Shown here one piece after another: positions 45,496 through 54,600 of a stretch of DNA of 64,000 bases. Made by a program: the position numbers and the translations under genes. This DNA is from Pseudopyrenochaeta lycopersici (taxonomy: Eukaryota; Ascomycota; Dothideomycetes; Pleosporales; Pseudopyrenochaetaceae), in the NCBI GenBank assembly GCA_003313425.1, contig NHZP01000023.1:372001-436000 (forward strand), read 5' to 3'. Each line of letters begins with the position of its first letter. Position 1 is the first letter of the stretch. The notes under the pieces are model-generated. The model was not told the origin of the DNA, did not search any database, and saw nothing but the letters and a program-made list of their open reading frames with translations.

Positions 45496-47586
45496 CTAAT
45501 CGCGGTTCGGCGGTCTCCAGTCAAACAAATCAAATGCTTCTGTACTCCAAGGTCCGACGTCCTTATCAATGACAGGGCTCGGAAGTTCGACCTCTTCAAC
45601 GGCTAGTACATTTGTCTCCACACTCAGACTTTGTGCCCTTTTGAATTTCCTCCTTGGATCAGTCTTCTTAACCAACGCAGACAGACCGGCATTCTTCTTT
45701 TTCGAAACAGCAGTTTCTGAAGCTGTAACGAATGCAGGCTTATTCATAATCTTCGCTGGGTCGCTGAGCGCCTTGGATAGGTTTCGTTGTTCCCATTCGT
45801 GAGCTGTGCTTGGAATTGGCGCATCGTTCTCGCTTCTTACACGTCTGAAGCTGCGGTTTGGCGATTTGACCACAGTGATTTTCTCGTCTTCTATGGGGTC
45901 CTGGGTATTCTTTGGCTTTTGTAGGAGCGCTGCATGCTTGGTTGTGCTCATCAACGGACCTCTGGGCGAAATCGATGTTCGAGATCGAGTATCGGAAGCT
46001 TCGGTGTGTATGGGGGTAGCATATCTAGATGGTATTCGGAGAGGTTCGACCAGAGGTACAGGAGGTAATGAAGGATTGGACGCTGGCTCAAGTTTTGCCA
46101 GGGCATTGTTCTGTGGCTCTGTTTGGCCGTAGCGCTGTCGAGTCTTCTGCTCAGTACTGCCTGTCCCTCGAGTTGTCGGTTCTAAGAGTCGCTGGTCCAT
46201 GGGTAAATGGACTATTTCCGGATCATCAAATTCATCTAACGACACTCCTTGGGGTGATGGGGATATTTTTCTGCTGTTCGATGTAATTGCGCCACCAGCC
46301 TTCGACCTTTTCCTTTTACTTTTGACAGGAGAATTCATCCTTTTGGCTATAGGTAAAGTTTGCGGATACGGCTTGGCATTGTTTGACTCAGTCGGCAATG
46401 TCTCTTTGCTTGTAATGCGCGACGCCGTTCGAGGCTTTTTAGCTGCTGCTGCTGCTGCCATTGGCCTGGGTTCATTGCCAGCTCTCGATCCCAGCTGCGG
46501 CAGGGATTGGCAAAGCAGTGTCCCACGCTTCACGCCAACAGATAAACGCAGTGACTTGGTCTTGGGGTTCCGGGAAGGTAGTGATGGTGGCGATGGCTCT
46601 TGCCGTGGTGTATTGAGAGACTGCACAGCGAAGTCGACGTTCGTCAAGCGATTGGATGCGCTCACTGGAGGCGAGGAATTTGGTGCCAATCGTTTGGGCG
46701 TATCGAGAGCTTTCGCGTTGGGCACTGGACACTTGCCTCGAGGAATCTTAGGCGTCTTCAAACGAATCTTTTCGGGTACACTTAGTCTAGCTACAGTTGT
46801 AGAAAATGGCGGGGGCTTGGGCCTTGACTTGAGGATTCCAGGTGTGCTTGGGGGCGTCACGTCTGATGAGATGGCTGGATTATCATCCGGCTCTGAGTCT
46901 AATGCGATGATGTCGATTGCCGGTGGGAGGGATGTGCTAGGAGACTGGACGTTCCTTGCGTTCGACGTCCTTGTCCCTGAGAGTGAGCGTTTTGGCGGCG
47001 CAGGGCTTTTCTCTTGCATTGGACTAGACGCCCTCCACGAGGCGGCAGCATGAAGCGTCTTTTGCCTTTTGGTGGCTCTTTCCTCTGCTCGTTCGTTTTC
47101 CTTTTCGTTGCGGGCTTCGTAGGGAGACTGTATCGGTACTGCTTTCCCAACGGGGCCCTTGGATGCGCCGAGGAGGGTGTTGAGCGACTTGTGGCGCAGG
47201 TGTGAAGGCGGCCGTGGTGTCTTGGTCGGGGCCAGAGCCGTGGGCGACTCCTTCGTCTTCTTCTCGAACAGCGGGGTCAAGTCGGTCTGAGTGACTCCCA
47301 TGGGCTCGGCAACCTCGACCATGACGCCCTTGTCCAGATTGAGCTCGTCGCCCTCGTGCAGCGCATTGCTGTCCTTGTAGTAGGTGTCGCCGAGGAAGTT
47401 GCGGGCCTCGTCGTAGACCATGACGCGGTTGTTGAAGGTGTGGAACCTGAGGTAGCCATCCTGCCACCGCTTCTGCTTCCGTCTGATGTCGTGGGTGAAG
47501 AGACATCGAAACTCGGCGACGGGCGCTGTGTTCTGCGAGGCAGCGGCGGCAGCAGGACGCGACATGCTCCGTAGAGGAGCCGTCAT
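45496..47586 (-). CDS. MTE1: Mte1/Dbl2-like DNA repair protein (ZGRF1 N-terminal domain)
   Basis: Intronless, 696 aa. The N-terminal ~75 residues are the DUF2439/ZGRF1 domain: FRCLFTHDIRRKQKRWQDGYL, then FNNRVMVYDEARNFLGDTYY and LNLDKGVMVEVAEPMG. The rest is disordered, rich in Ser, Pro, Lys and Arg, with many SP/TP sites that could be kinase targets. Yeast Mte1 and fission yeast Dbl2 bind D-loops and guide the Mph1/Fml1 helicase in recombination. Human ZGRF1 carries the same domain fused to a helicase, which is absent here. The C-terminus ends WSTEAFDLFDWRPPNRD. Its aromatic and acidic make-up suggests a short binding motif. The start is the first ATG; a second ATG seven codons on (47565) is possible. 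Large plus-strand frames over this gene are shadows. Confidence 0.85.
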   Translation of the reverse strand: MTAPLRSMSRPAAAAASQNTAPVAEFRCLFTHDIRRKQKRWQDGYLRFHTFNNRVMVYDEARNFLGDTYYKDSNALHEGDELNLDKGVMVEVAEPMGVTQTDLTPLFEKKTKESPTALAPTKTPRPPSHLRHKSLNTLLGASKGPVGKAVPIQSPYEARNEKENERAEERATKRQKTLHAAASWRASSPMQEKSPAPPKRSLSGTRTSNARNVQSPSTSLPPAIDIIALDSEPDDNPAISSDVTPPSTPGILKSRPKPPPFSTTVARLSVPEKIRLKTPKIPRGKCPVPNAKALDTPKRLAPNSSPPVSASNRLTNVDFAVQSLNTPRQEPSPPSLPSRNPKTKSLRLSVGVKRGTLLCQSLPQLGSRAGNEPRPMAAAAAAKKPRTASRITSKETLPTESNNAKPYPQTLPIAKRMNSPVKSKRKRSKAGGAITSNSRKISPSPQGVSLDEFDDPEIVHLPMDQRLLEPTTRGTGSTEQKTRQRYGQTEPQNNALAKLEPASNPSLPPVPLVEPLRIPSRYATPIHTEASDTRSRTSISPRGPLMSTTKHAALLQKPKNTQDPIEDEKITVVKSPNRSFRRVRSENDAPIPSTAHEWEQRNLSKALSDPAKIMNKPAFVTASETAVSKKKNAGLSALVKKTDPRRKFKRAQSLSVETNVLAVEEVELPSPVIDKDVGPWSTEAFDLFDWRPPNRD

Positions 47587-48108
47587 GGCGAGGGTGTTTG
47601 GGCTGCACGCGTCGGACAAGCAGCGGCAGACATGAAGACGGTGCTGGTCTCAGGTGGCCATCTGGAGACGTGACGGCGACGCGCCGGGGGGTGGGCTGGC
47701 CGCGACAAGGCTCTCCGCGAGAGCATGTGATTTAGCGTCAAACACTATGGACAAACGACTGCCATGGCCAGGGCTTTTCACTCGTCACCAGATGTCAGTC
47801 GCCGCAATCCAGTAGTTTGCGACTGCAGACCATGGCGCGTCCCTGTGTTGGGCAGCCTGACGAGGCTGACGCAGTTCCGTGCGATCCACCACCTCCTTCG
47901 TGCTGCTGCTGAGCGGATGAAACGCGGGGCCCTCTTGCCTGCCCCCCGGTCCCTTACAAGCCTTCACCACCATTACCGCACCGCGTAAGGCACAGCCACC
48001 GCTAGCGGGTGCGCGAGCATTACTCACTTCCGATTATCCATATTTTGGATTCGACCTCTCCTGTCCTCCTCAAGCTGACATTGCACACAATTGCTGCCCC
48101 CTTGCACC
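47587..48108. promoter_or_regulatory. Shared divergent promoter, MTE1-like and RVS167-like genes
   Basis: 522 bp between two divergent start codons. No gene inside. Pyrimidine-rich stretches occur on the plus strand at 48050-48105, just before the RVS167 start. Confidence 0.6.
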
Positions 48109-49830
48109 ATGCAGCGCATGCAAAGAATCACGGGGCGCTTCCTCACCAGGACGCCCAACGAAGCAGATGTCGAAGCCATGCTGCAAGACTTCAATGACTC
48201 CAAGACCATGCTGGAAAAGGTACGTCCACGGCTCCACGGCGAATCCATCTGTCAGACAGCTGGGACCCGCGAACTAGTTGAGGGGGGGGGGGGGTTTTCA
48301 ACTCAAAAAGTCCCCAATTTCTTGCTTCTGCCCACCATGTTCTCAACAAGCAGTGCAAAGCACTCGCATGCCCGCCTTCTGTGGAGATTCGCAGCATGAG
48401 AAAACTCTGGTGTCTTGTTGCTGACTGGCCTGCCTCAGCTCGAGGCCTCAGCGAAGCAATGGCGTGACGCGTGGACAAACATCCTCAACCACCAACTCTC
48501 CACCGTCGAGAACCTCCTCACCATCTTCAAGCCACTGGGTGGCGAGAGTTCCAGCTCACATGCCGCCGCCGAGACGCCGACGGCGACTCTGGAGCGTGTC
48601 GCCGGCCTCCAGGAAGCCTTCGCCGAGCTGAAGACGGACATGATGGAGGAAGTCAAGGACATTGACAGGAAGCTGGTCGTGCCTGCGAAGCTTGCCCGAG
48701 ACGCCCTGAAGCCCATGGAGAAGGCTATCAAGAAGCGGGAGGATGCAAAGGTAGGATCGACACGACGCTGCCCCTTGTGCTCATGCTGATGTAATGCCTC
48801 ACAGGTCGATTACGAGCGCTACAAGAGCCGATGTGAAGCTCTGCAGAAGAAAAAGACGCGATCAGAGCGCGAGAACCAGGCCTTGGCTAAGCATGAAATC
48901 GATCTCGAGCGCTCCACACATGCGTACCAGCTCGCCGACGAAAACCTTCGAGACCGGTTGCCGCGGCTGAACGCAGCAACCTTCTCGATCCTGCCTCACC
49001 TCCTTGCGAACCAGATTGTGTTACAGAACAACCTGATTGGGAACCTTTACACTGTGCTCAATCAGTACTCACACGAGCAAGGATACCCAGACCCCCCACC
49101 AGAACCAGAGGAGGTGATACCCTTCTGGGACTCGAGCTTTACACCTTTGCGCAAGGAGATGGAGTCGAGCTTCGGCCTGCTCAAGACAGGCAAGGCAATA
49201 CACCTGCCGATGCGGCTGCCAGACAAAGGAGAGACATTGACAGGGCTCGGCATACGAAACAAAGTTATGCCTGGCCGGCGAACCAGTTCTAACGACAGCG
49301 TCCCCACCGTCACCGGAAGGGTCTCGAGACCATCGGCGACATTGGCATCACCTTCTGAGAACGGGCCTCCATTGAGCCTGTCAAACAAACCCTCATATAG
49401 CTCGCTGAGCGCATCGAAGCCAAGGATACCATCGAGCTCTCCGCATCTCACTCCGGGCATGGATCAGTACGGCCGGCGTGCTTCGGCTACATCCCAGACT
49501 TCCTCCTATTCCAACGGCACGAATGGGCATGGTGACTATTTTGGAAAAGTCCCGTCAGCCAACTCAATGGGCGCACCTCCAGCGTATTCGCCGAATCCAG
49601 CAGCAGGAAAGAAGAAGCCACCGCCACCTCCACCCCCGAAAAAGATTGGCTCATTCCAGTATGAGTACGTTACAGCCATGTACGATTTCGACAGCCATAC
49701 TGCAGGCGATTTGTCGTTTAGGGAAGGCGATCGCATCCGCGTAGTCAAGAAGACGGAAAGTTCTCAAGATTGGTGGGAGGGAGAGATTCACGGGGTCAAG
49801 GGGAGCTTCCCAGCGAACTACTGCAAGTAA
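48109..49830 (+). CDS. RVS167: BAR-SH3 protein, amphiphysin (Rvs167/Hob1 type)
   Basis: Exons 48109-48219, 48439-48750 and 48805-49830 give 482 aa. The N-terminal BAR domain (about residues 1-240) is helical: MQRMQRITGRFLTRTPNEAD, then LEASAKQWRDAWTNILNHQL and DYERYKSRCEALQKKKTRSE, ending near VIPFWDSSFTPLRKEME. A linker rich in Ser, Pro and Gly follows with a polyproline run before GSFQYEYV. The C-terminal SH3 domain reads ALYDF-like AMYDFDSHTAGDLSFREGD, WWEGEIHG and GSFPANYC. Rvs167 forms curved dimers with Rvs161 that help pinch off endocytic vesicles; the SH3 domain binds actin regulators. The first intron (219 nt) is long for this window and holds a 13-nt G run. Confidence 0.92.
48282..48294. 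repeat. Homopolymer G run inside an RVS167 intron
   Basis: Thirteen G in a row in the first intron of the BAR-SH3 gene. Length may be uncertain. Confidence 0.85.
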
Positions 49831-50421
49831 CGGCTGCGACACGGCAGCAGTGGCACCAAAATTGCGGCAACCTTGCTATGATATCCAAAAAATGCATTAG
49901 AGAAAGGAGTTTATACGGTCAATGTGAGACGGTTGGTTTGTAATTAAATAATTGAAAGCCTTACATCGGCTTTCATCTCTAATCGAGACTCATCTGTATG
50001 AGAAGACCCAATATGAGCTGCGTACCCTTGTGATGGCTTGATAAACGGCTGTGGACGTCCATGAACCACATGTATAAATAGCACCAACGATGGATACGAT
50101 CCAATCGTCGTTCCTAACCGAGCCGCCAGCCATGAGGTTCGGCCCCCAAAATCTCCCTAGCTCCCTCAGTTCCCGCACGTTGGCAGACGGATCTGACACC
50201 CGCATCATGGGGTCCTTGCAGGCGCTGCATGGCTGAGCCGTGTGTTGCCATCCGTTCAGCCTTGCAAAGCGTGTCACACTTATAGCCTTCCTCGCCCACC
50301 TCATGCCTCAACACGAGACGGACGGTGATACTGTGCGCAAGCGTCAGTATGGCTGAGAAGACAATATCGGTCGCGGTTCGTCAAGCGCATATCACAGCCG
50401 GAACCATCATATGCTTACACT
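49831..50421. other. Intergenic
   Basis: Between two plus-strand genes. Contains the RVS167 3' end (AT-rich near 49930-49965) and the promoter of the DUF6601-like gene. No supported gene. Confidence 0.5.
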
Positions 50422-51486
50422 ATGCAGACTGTCCATCTTAAACCCCCGTTCGGTTCGCGTCCCATTCCTCCAACTTCCCCTACGAAGCCAGGTTCCGCAT
50501 CGCAGGCGTCATTACACAATGGCTTGCCCAACACCGCCGATACCCAGCCGGCCCACGACAAGACGACGCTCACGCCGCTGGATTCGCTGCCTACGATAAC
50601 AGGGCGCGGCAACTCGGTCCTTCTCGCGAATGACTCCGTTGGCGAGTTTCTAAAGGAGGATCTAGATCTGTCGCGTTTGAACAGGATCCATGGGCATCTC
50701 TGGATGGCAGGCCGGCCGATGCGCGCACGCCCGCTGCACAGATACAAAATGATGGGGTTCGACATCCTGCATACACAGCAAATGGACCTTCACCTTCTTA
50801 AATTTTCGAACAAGCTCTTTCTTAAGCCGCTGCCTGAATGGATACTATGCTTCAACTTCTGGGTCAATTATCTATGCGCAGACGAAGAATTGCACAAGTC
50901 GGCATGCGGATTCTTGTTGAGCTATGTGTGGTTGTTGACGACGCCGCTTGATCTCAAACTTGCGCACGACCATACACTGCTTCCCAGCTCTGTTACATGG
51001 CACTGGTGGAAAGAGTTCGTGAGGAACTTTTTTGGAGAGGTGGACATGGATACGCTGCACCAAGTGAATAAAAGATACCAGTTTGGGGATCTAAGACTAG
51101 GGAGAATCAACTCAATCTACCGCACCCGGTTCTTCTCAACGCACTTCGTACGCGGCTATCTCTACGGATACAATCGCTATGTTGTCTTCTTCCAGCGCAA
51201 CTTCTCCTGGATACTCATCGTCTTTGTCTTCTTCTCTTTGGTGCTGAGCGCTATGCAGGTTGGCACCGGGCTAAAAGAACTAGAAGACAACTACGCCTTT
51301 TTGCGAGCAAGCTATGTATTTGTGGTATTCAGCATGGTCAGTGTTGTCGCCGTTCTTGCGATGGTGGCTCTCCTGTTTGCTGGGATATTCTTCTTCAACA
51401 TGGTGACAGCAATTGGCCATGCAAAGAATGAGCAGAGGAAGAGGAAGAAGATGGCGAGGGACAGAGCAGCAGGAAAAGAAGCTTAG
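50422..51486 (+). CDS. DUF6601-like membrane protein, unknown function
   Basis: Intronless, 354 aa. The N-terminal ~75 residues are Pro/Ser-rich. A conserved-looking core follows: DLDLSRLNRIHGHLWMAGRP, PLHRYKMMGFDILHTQQMDLH and FLKPLPEWIL. Two hydrophobic segments lie near the C-terminus, FSWILIVFVFFSLVLSAM and a long one around VSVVAVLAMVALLFAGIFFF, before a very basic tail (KNEQRKRKKMARDRAAGK). This layout fits the fungal family I know as DUF6601, of unknown function. I assign it from memory of the 'HLWMAGRPMRARPLH' style core, so the family name needs a profile search. It is probably an integral membrane protein with the basic tail in the cytoplasm. Confidence 0.75.
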   Translation: MQTVHLKPPFGSRPIPPTSPTKPGSASQASLHNGLPNTADTQPAHDKTTLTPLDSLPTITGRGNSVLLANDSVGEFLKEDLDLSRLNRIHGHLWMAGRPMRARPLHRYKMMGFDILHTQQMDLHLLKFSNKLFLKPLPEWILCFNFWVNYLCADEELHKSACGFLLSYVWLLTTPLDLKLAHDHTLLPSSVTWHWWKEFVRNFFGEVDMDTLHQVNKRYQFGDLRLGRINSIYRTRFFSTHFVRGYLYGYNRYVVFFQRNFSWILIVFVFFSLVLSAMQVGTGLKELEDNYAFLRASYVFVVFSMVSVVAVLAMVALLFAGIFFFNMVTAIGHAKNEQRKRKKMARDRAAGKEA

Positions 51487-51564
51487 TAACTCTATGGAGA
51501 TGTTATTTATACCCCAACGCCGGATGCCGTTTACAAGACAGGAACCGAAATATCTTGGCCACAT

Positions 51565-52297
51565 TTACAACTCATCCTTTGCGCTACCCTTGCCCTTAAC
51601 TTGCAACGCCTCGACCGTAAACTTCACCTGCTTGTCCCCCGTATTTGTGTGCGAGACCTTTCCAATCACAGCCCCTTCCTTCGGCTCATTTGAGTAATTC
51701 TCCAGGTCATCAAAGACACCCTCGCACTCCGGCGCATCCTCAGCATCATCAACCCACAATGGCAGTATTGGGTAAATTGCTCCCGGAGCGAAAAATACAA
51801 GGTCCTCTTGCACGCTGAAATGTCGTTGCTTAGTCTCGCGCTTCAGCCACTCGCGCACTTTATATGGTACATCAGCGAGGGGCATACGGATCAGTTCACG
51901 GCCGGTGCTTCGGATGTGGTCAGCATATGCATATCAGGAAGGGAAGTAGGGTTCTGGCGAAGGGATTTGGGATCATGACATACCCATGGACATCAATACC
52001 TCCCCAAGAGCCAGCATAAAGTTGCTTATTATAGAACACCTTCAATTGGGGAGCAGCATCCTCGAGGTCGGGATAGAGCTGGTCGAGCTTGTAAATATTG
52101 GCCGAGTAGGTGTTGCGGTTCTTGCAGTGTTGGGTGTAGGGTTGGAGCGTTGCGGTGTCCCATTTGGCAGTCCAAAGCTGGCCTACTGGCGTAGGCTCTT
52201 CGACCGGTGGGGAAGCAGCCGCAGGTTGTGAATCGTCTTCAGCGGCGTATGCGGTTGCTGCAAGAAGTGCTGGCGAGAGGAGTGTGAGGAGTTTCAT
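51565..52297 (-). CDS. Small secreted protein, unknown function
   Basis: Exons 52297-51984 and 51907-51565 give 218 aa. A clear signal peptide starts the protein: MKLLTLLSPALLAATAYA, with likely cleavage after AYA. The mature part has the segments VGQLWTAKWDTATLQPYTQHC, GSWGGIDVHGTGRELIR and PLADVPYKVREWLKRETKQR. Few cysteines are present (one in QHCKN, one in PECEG). I do not recognise the family. It could be a cell-wall or extracellular protein, or an effector candidate. Intron donor GTATGT and a GCTGAC branch site support the model. The exon join restores DVHGTGREL. The 3' end lies only 78 nt from the stop of the DUF6601-like gene on the other strand. Confidence 0.78.
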
Positions 52298-53231
52298 GTT
52301 GATCTTCTATGTTTCTTTGGTGGATTTATGGAAAAGTGATGGGCAAAACCAGAGGCCAGGGCTTAAGAGGGGAAATACAATTTAGTAAGACGAATATCAA
52401 CCTTCCCCTCATCTTGCCTAGCAGCTATATACCCAAGGTTCATAATTTCCATACATTCATGCGTTCTGTCCTCTACGTAGCTTGAGACGCCTCCGCAACG
52501 TTTTTCCGACTTCCATATTAACCACCGGGGTTGCTAGCGACGCGTTAAGAACGCGATAGATTAAAAGAACACTGTGGCTAGTCATTCGAGAAGACCATAG
52601 AGAGACATTAAGGACATGTGGCATGAGATGTTCAATGACATATAGTAGTCGTCTTGGGTGTATGATGGTTGCAGGCTTGGTTAGGAAAGGGCCGCTTGTG
52701 CCTTACGTATTGAAAAGGGCTCATTCTAACTGATCTGCGCTGCCACAGCCCCATGCATCTCGAGATACTGCGCAAACACGATGGGTGAGTTTAATCAGGG
52801 CTCCTGGCAATGGCTTTGCAATGTTCCCAGACTCTTCCACCGAGGCTCGACGTTGCTGTCAGTAATTGGGCACGTTCTCACGCACGATGACGCAAAGGAT
52901 CAACGGCCAGTATCCCTGCATACTTCCTCCTTCACCGGCCAGCCAACCACCATCCATCGCACAACAACATCAGCAACCTTCATCGCCGAAAGAGTCATGT
53001 ACCCGTTCCCTGCATTTTCAAAATGTTGGAAGCGACCGTTAACAGTCATGAGCCACCGCCATGTGGCAAGGGCTCAGCAACAGGTTTTGTACCTGGACTC
53101 AGATGCATGAGTATACATCATTAGGTTGTAAATATGGGCAGGTTTTGCTCGTTGTAATCTGAGTTATAATTTCTGCGCAACCAATCTAACTATCGTGAAG
53201 ACAATTATCTCGCAATTGTTATTCAATCATT
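52298..53231. promoter_or_regulatory. Divergent intergenic region
   Basis: 934 bp between the divergent starts of the secreted-protein gene (minus) and the four-span membrane protein gene (plus). A 109-codon plus frame at 52781-53110 has no domain. AT-rich near 53100-53230. Confidence 0.5.
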
Positions 53232-54246
53232 ATGGTTCATGTACCTTTCTCTTCGAGATTCAAGGAGGACGGGGGACTCCTGCCCAGTGCAGAAGAGACC
53301 TTTGGAAACAAGTACACTTCCAAGAACGTGGACAACAAGCGGAGTAGCCGTGCAGCAGTATCGCCTCGGCAGCCTTCCAAGCCTATACCCACACGTGCAC
53401 CATCTACGCACGTCCAGGAGCCCGTTCGTACGCATTCGCAAATCAGTCGTAAACCTGATGTACAACGTGGCGCATCTACCAAATCGAATGCCTCTAGACT
53501 TCCCAACGAGAAGCCACAAAGGCCCGGCTTAGAGCGACGCCAAACAACTGCGCGAACGCGCTACATTGACATGTTACTCGGACTTGACCAGGTCTCGCCG
53601 CTGCACAACATCCTAGCGTCGTTGTTTGTCTGGATTTTGTTGGCAGGATACATTGTCTTTCCTGCAACCTTCACAAAACTGCAAAGTGAGAAGATGGACG
53701 ATAAGGCTGATACTGATCTCAAGGCGGCAGCGCTAAAGACTGTTCGGTAAGCTACATCAGTTAATGCTCTGTTGAGTTATATCGGTCATACGCTGACTGT
53801 TTCCAGCAATGTTTCACTCCTCTACGTTGCTGCCTTCGCATGCGGGATTGGAATTATTGGTTGTTTCTGGTTATGGTGGAGTCATCGCAAGAACTATGTC
53901 TGGGTCATCAATCGCATCTTCCTGCCCGCTCTTCTCAACAGCATAGCTGGCTTGATCTCCACAATCGTGAACGTGTACTCAGCACAAGACGGTGAGGCAT
54001 GGCGAAATATTGAATGCGATTTGGTGCTGACACATCTTAGGCCAGTACTCCGTCACAGCTATGGTAACTATCATTGTTACGTCGGCGTGCTCCGCGGCTG
54101 CTGCGGGCTTGTTCTTGCTGTATAACACCGTGATGTTGAGGTTGGTAAAGAAAAAACATGAAAAACAGATGAGAGCTGCAGAGCAGGACGAAGATAGCAG
54201 GTATGTAGACGAGCAAAGATCGGGCTATGCACACCGGGTTGTGTAA
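53232..54246 (+). CDS. Four-span membrane protein, unknown function
   Basis: Exons 53232-53746, 53807-53991 and 54041-54246 give 301 aa. The N-terminal ~110 residues are Ser, Arg and Pro-rich and disordered. Then come four predicted membrane helices: ILASLFVWILLAGYIVFPATF, LYVAAFACGIGIIGCFWLWW, INRIFLPALLNSIAGLISTI and TIIVTSACSAAAAGLFLLYN. A charged C-terminal tail follows. Introns sit after the first and third helices and have GT-AG ends. I do not recognise a named family. The arrangement (long cytosolic N-terminus, four helices, charged tail) is common among fungal conserved hypothetical membrane proteins. Confidence 0.8.
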
Positions 54247-54600
54247 AGACCTGCTTTGGTAGACGCGCATGACAATAATGAATATGCTTACTTTGAATCA
54301 ATACCAAATCTCTGCTTTGTTGAGCTGCGAAGGCATTCATGCTCATCGGAAGCATCACGAGACACAGCACCAGATTCTTCGACTTTTTGGCCAGCCAAGA
54401 TGGTATATGTGTGCAAAGGTAAACTATCTGATAGACGAAGGGAAATAAGCCAGTGAGGGGGACTTGGAGGACAAGGAAGACGGAACTTAATGTTTGTTTC
54501 AAACCCTGAGCTCAATGAACAAAGTCATATCAGTGCACGATTGCAGAGACATGCTCACCAGATATTCAATAGCACATTGATTTCCTAATCCACATGGTAT
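54247..54600. other. Intergenic between convergent genes
   Basis: 354 bp between the 3' ends of the four-span protein gene and VPS34. Nothing supported. Confidence 0.5.

Noticed and set aside
46199..47053. 284-codon open frame on the plus strand
   Set aside because: Lies wholly opposite the Mte1-like gene, is low in complexity and has no domain; it is a shadow of the minus-strand coding sequence.
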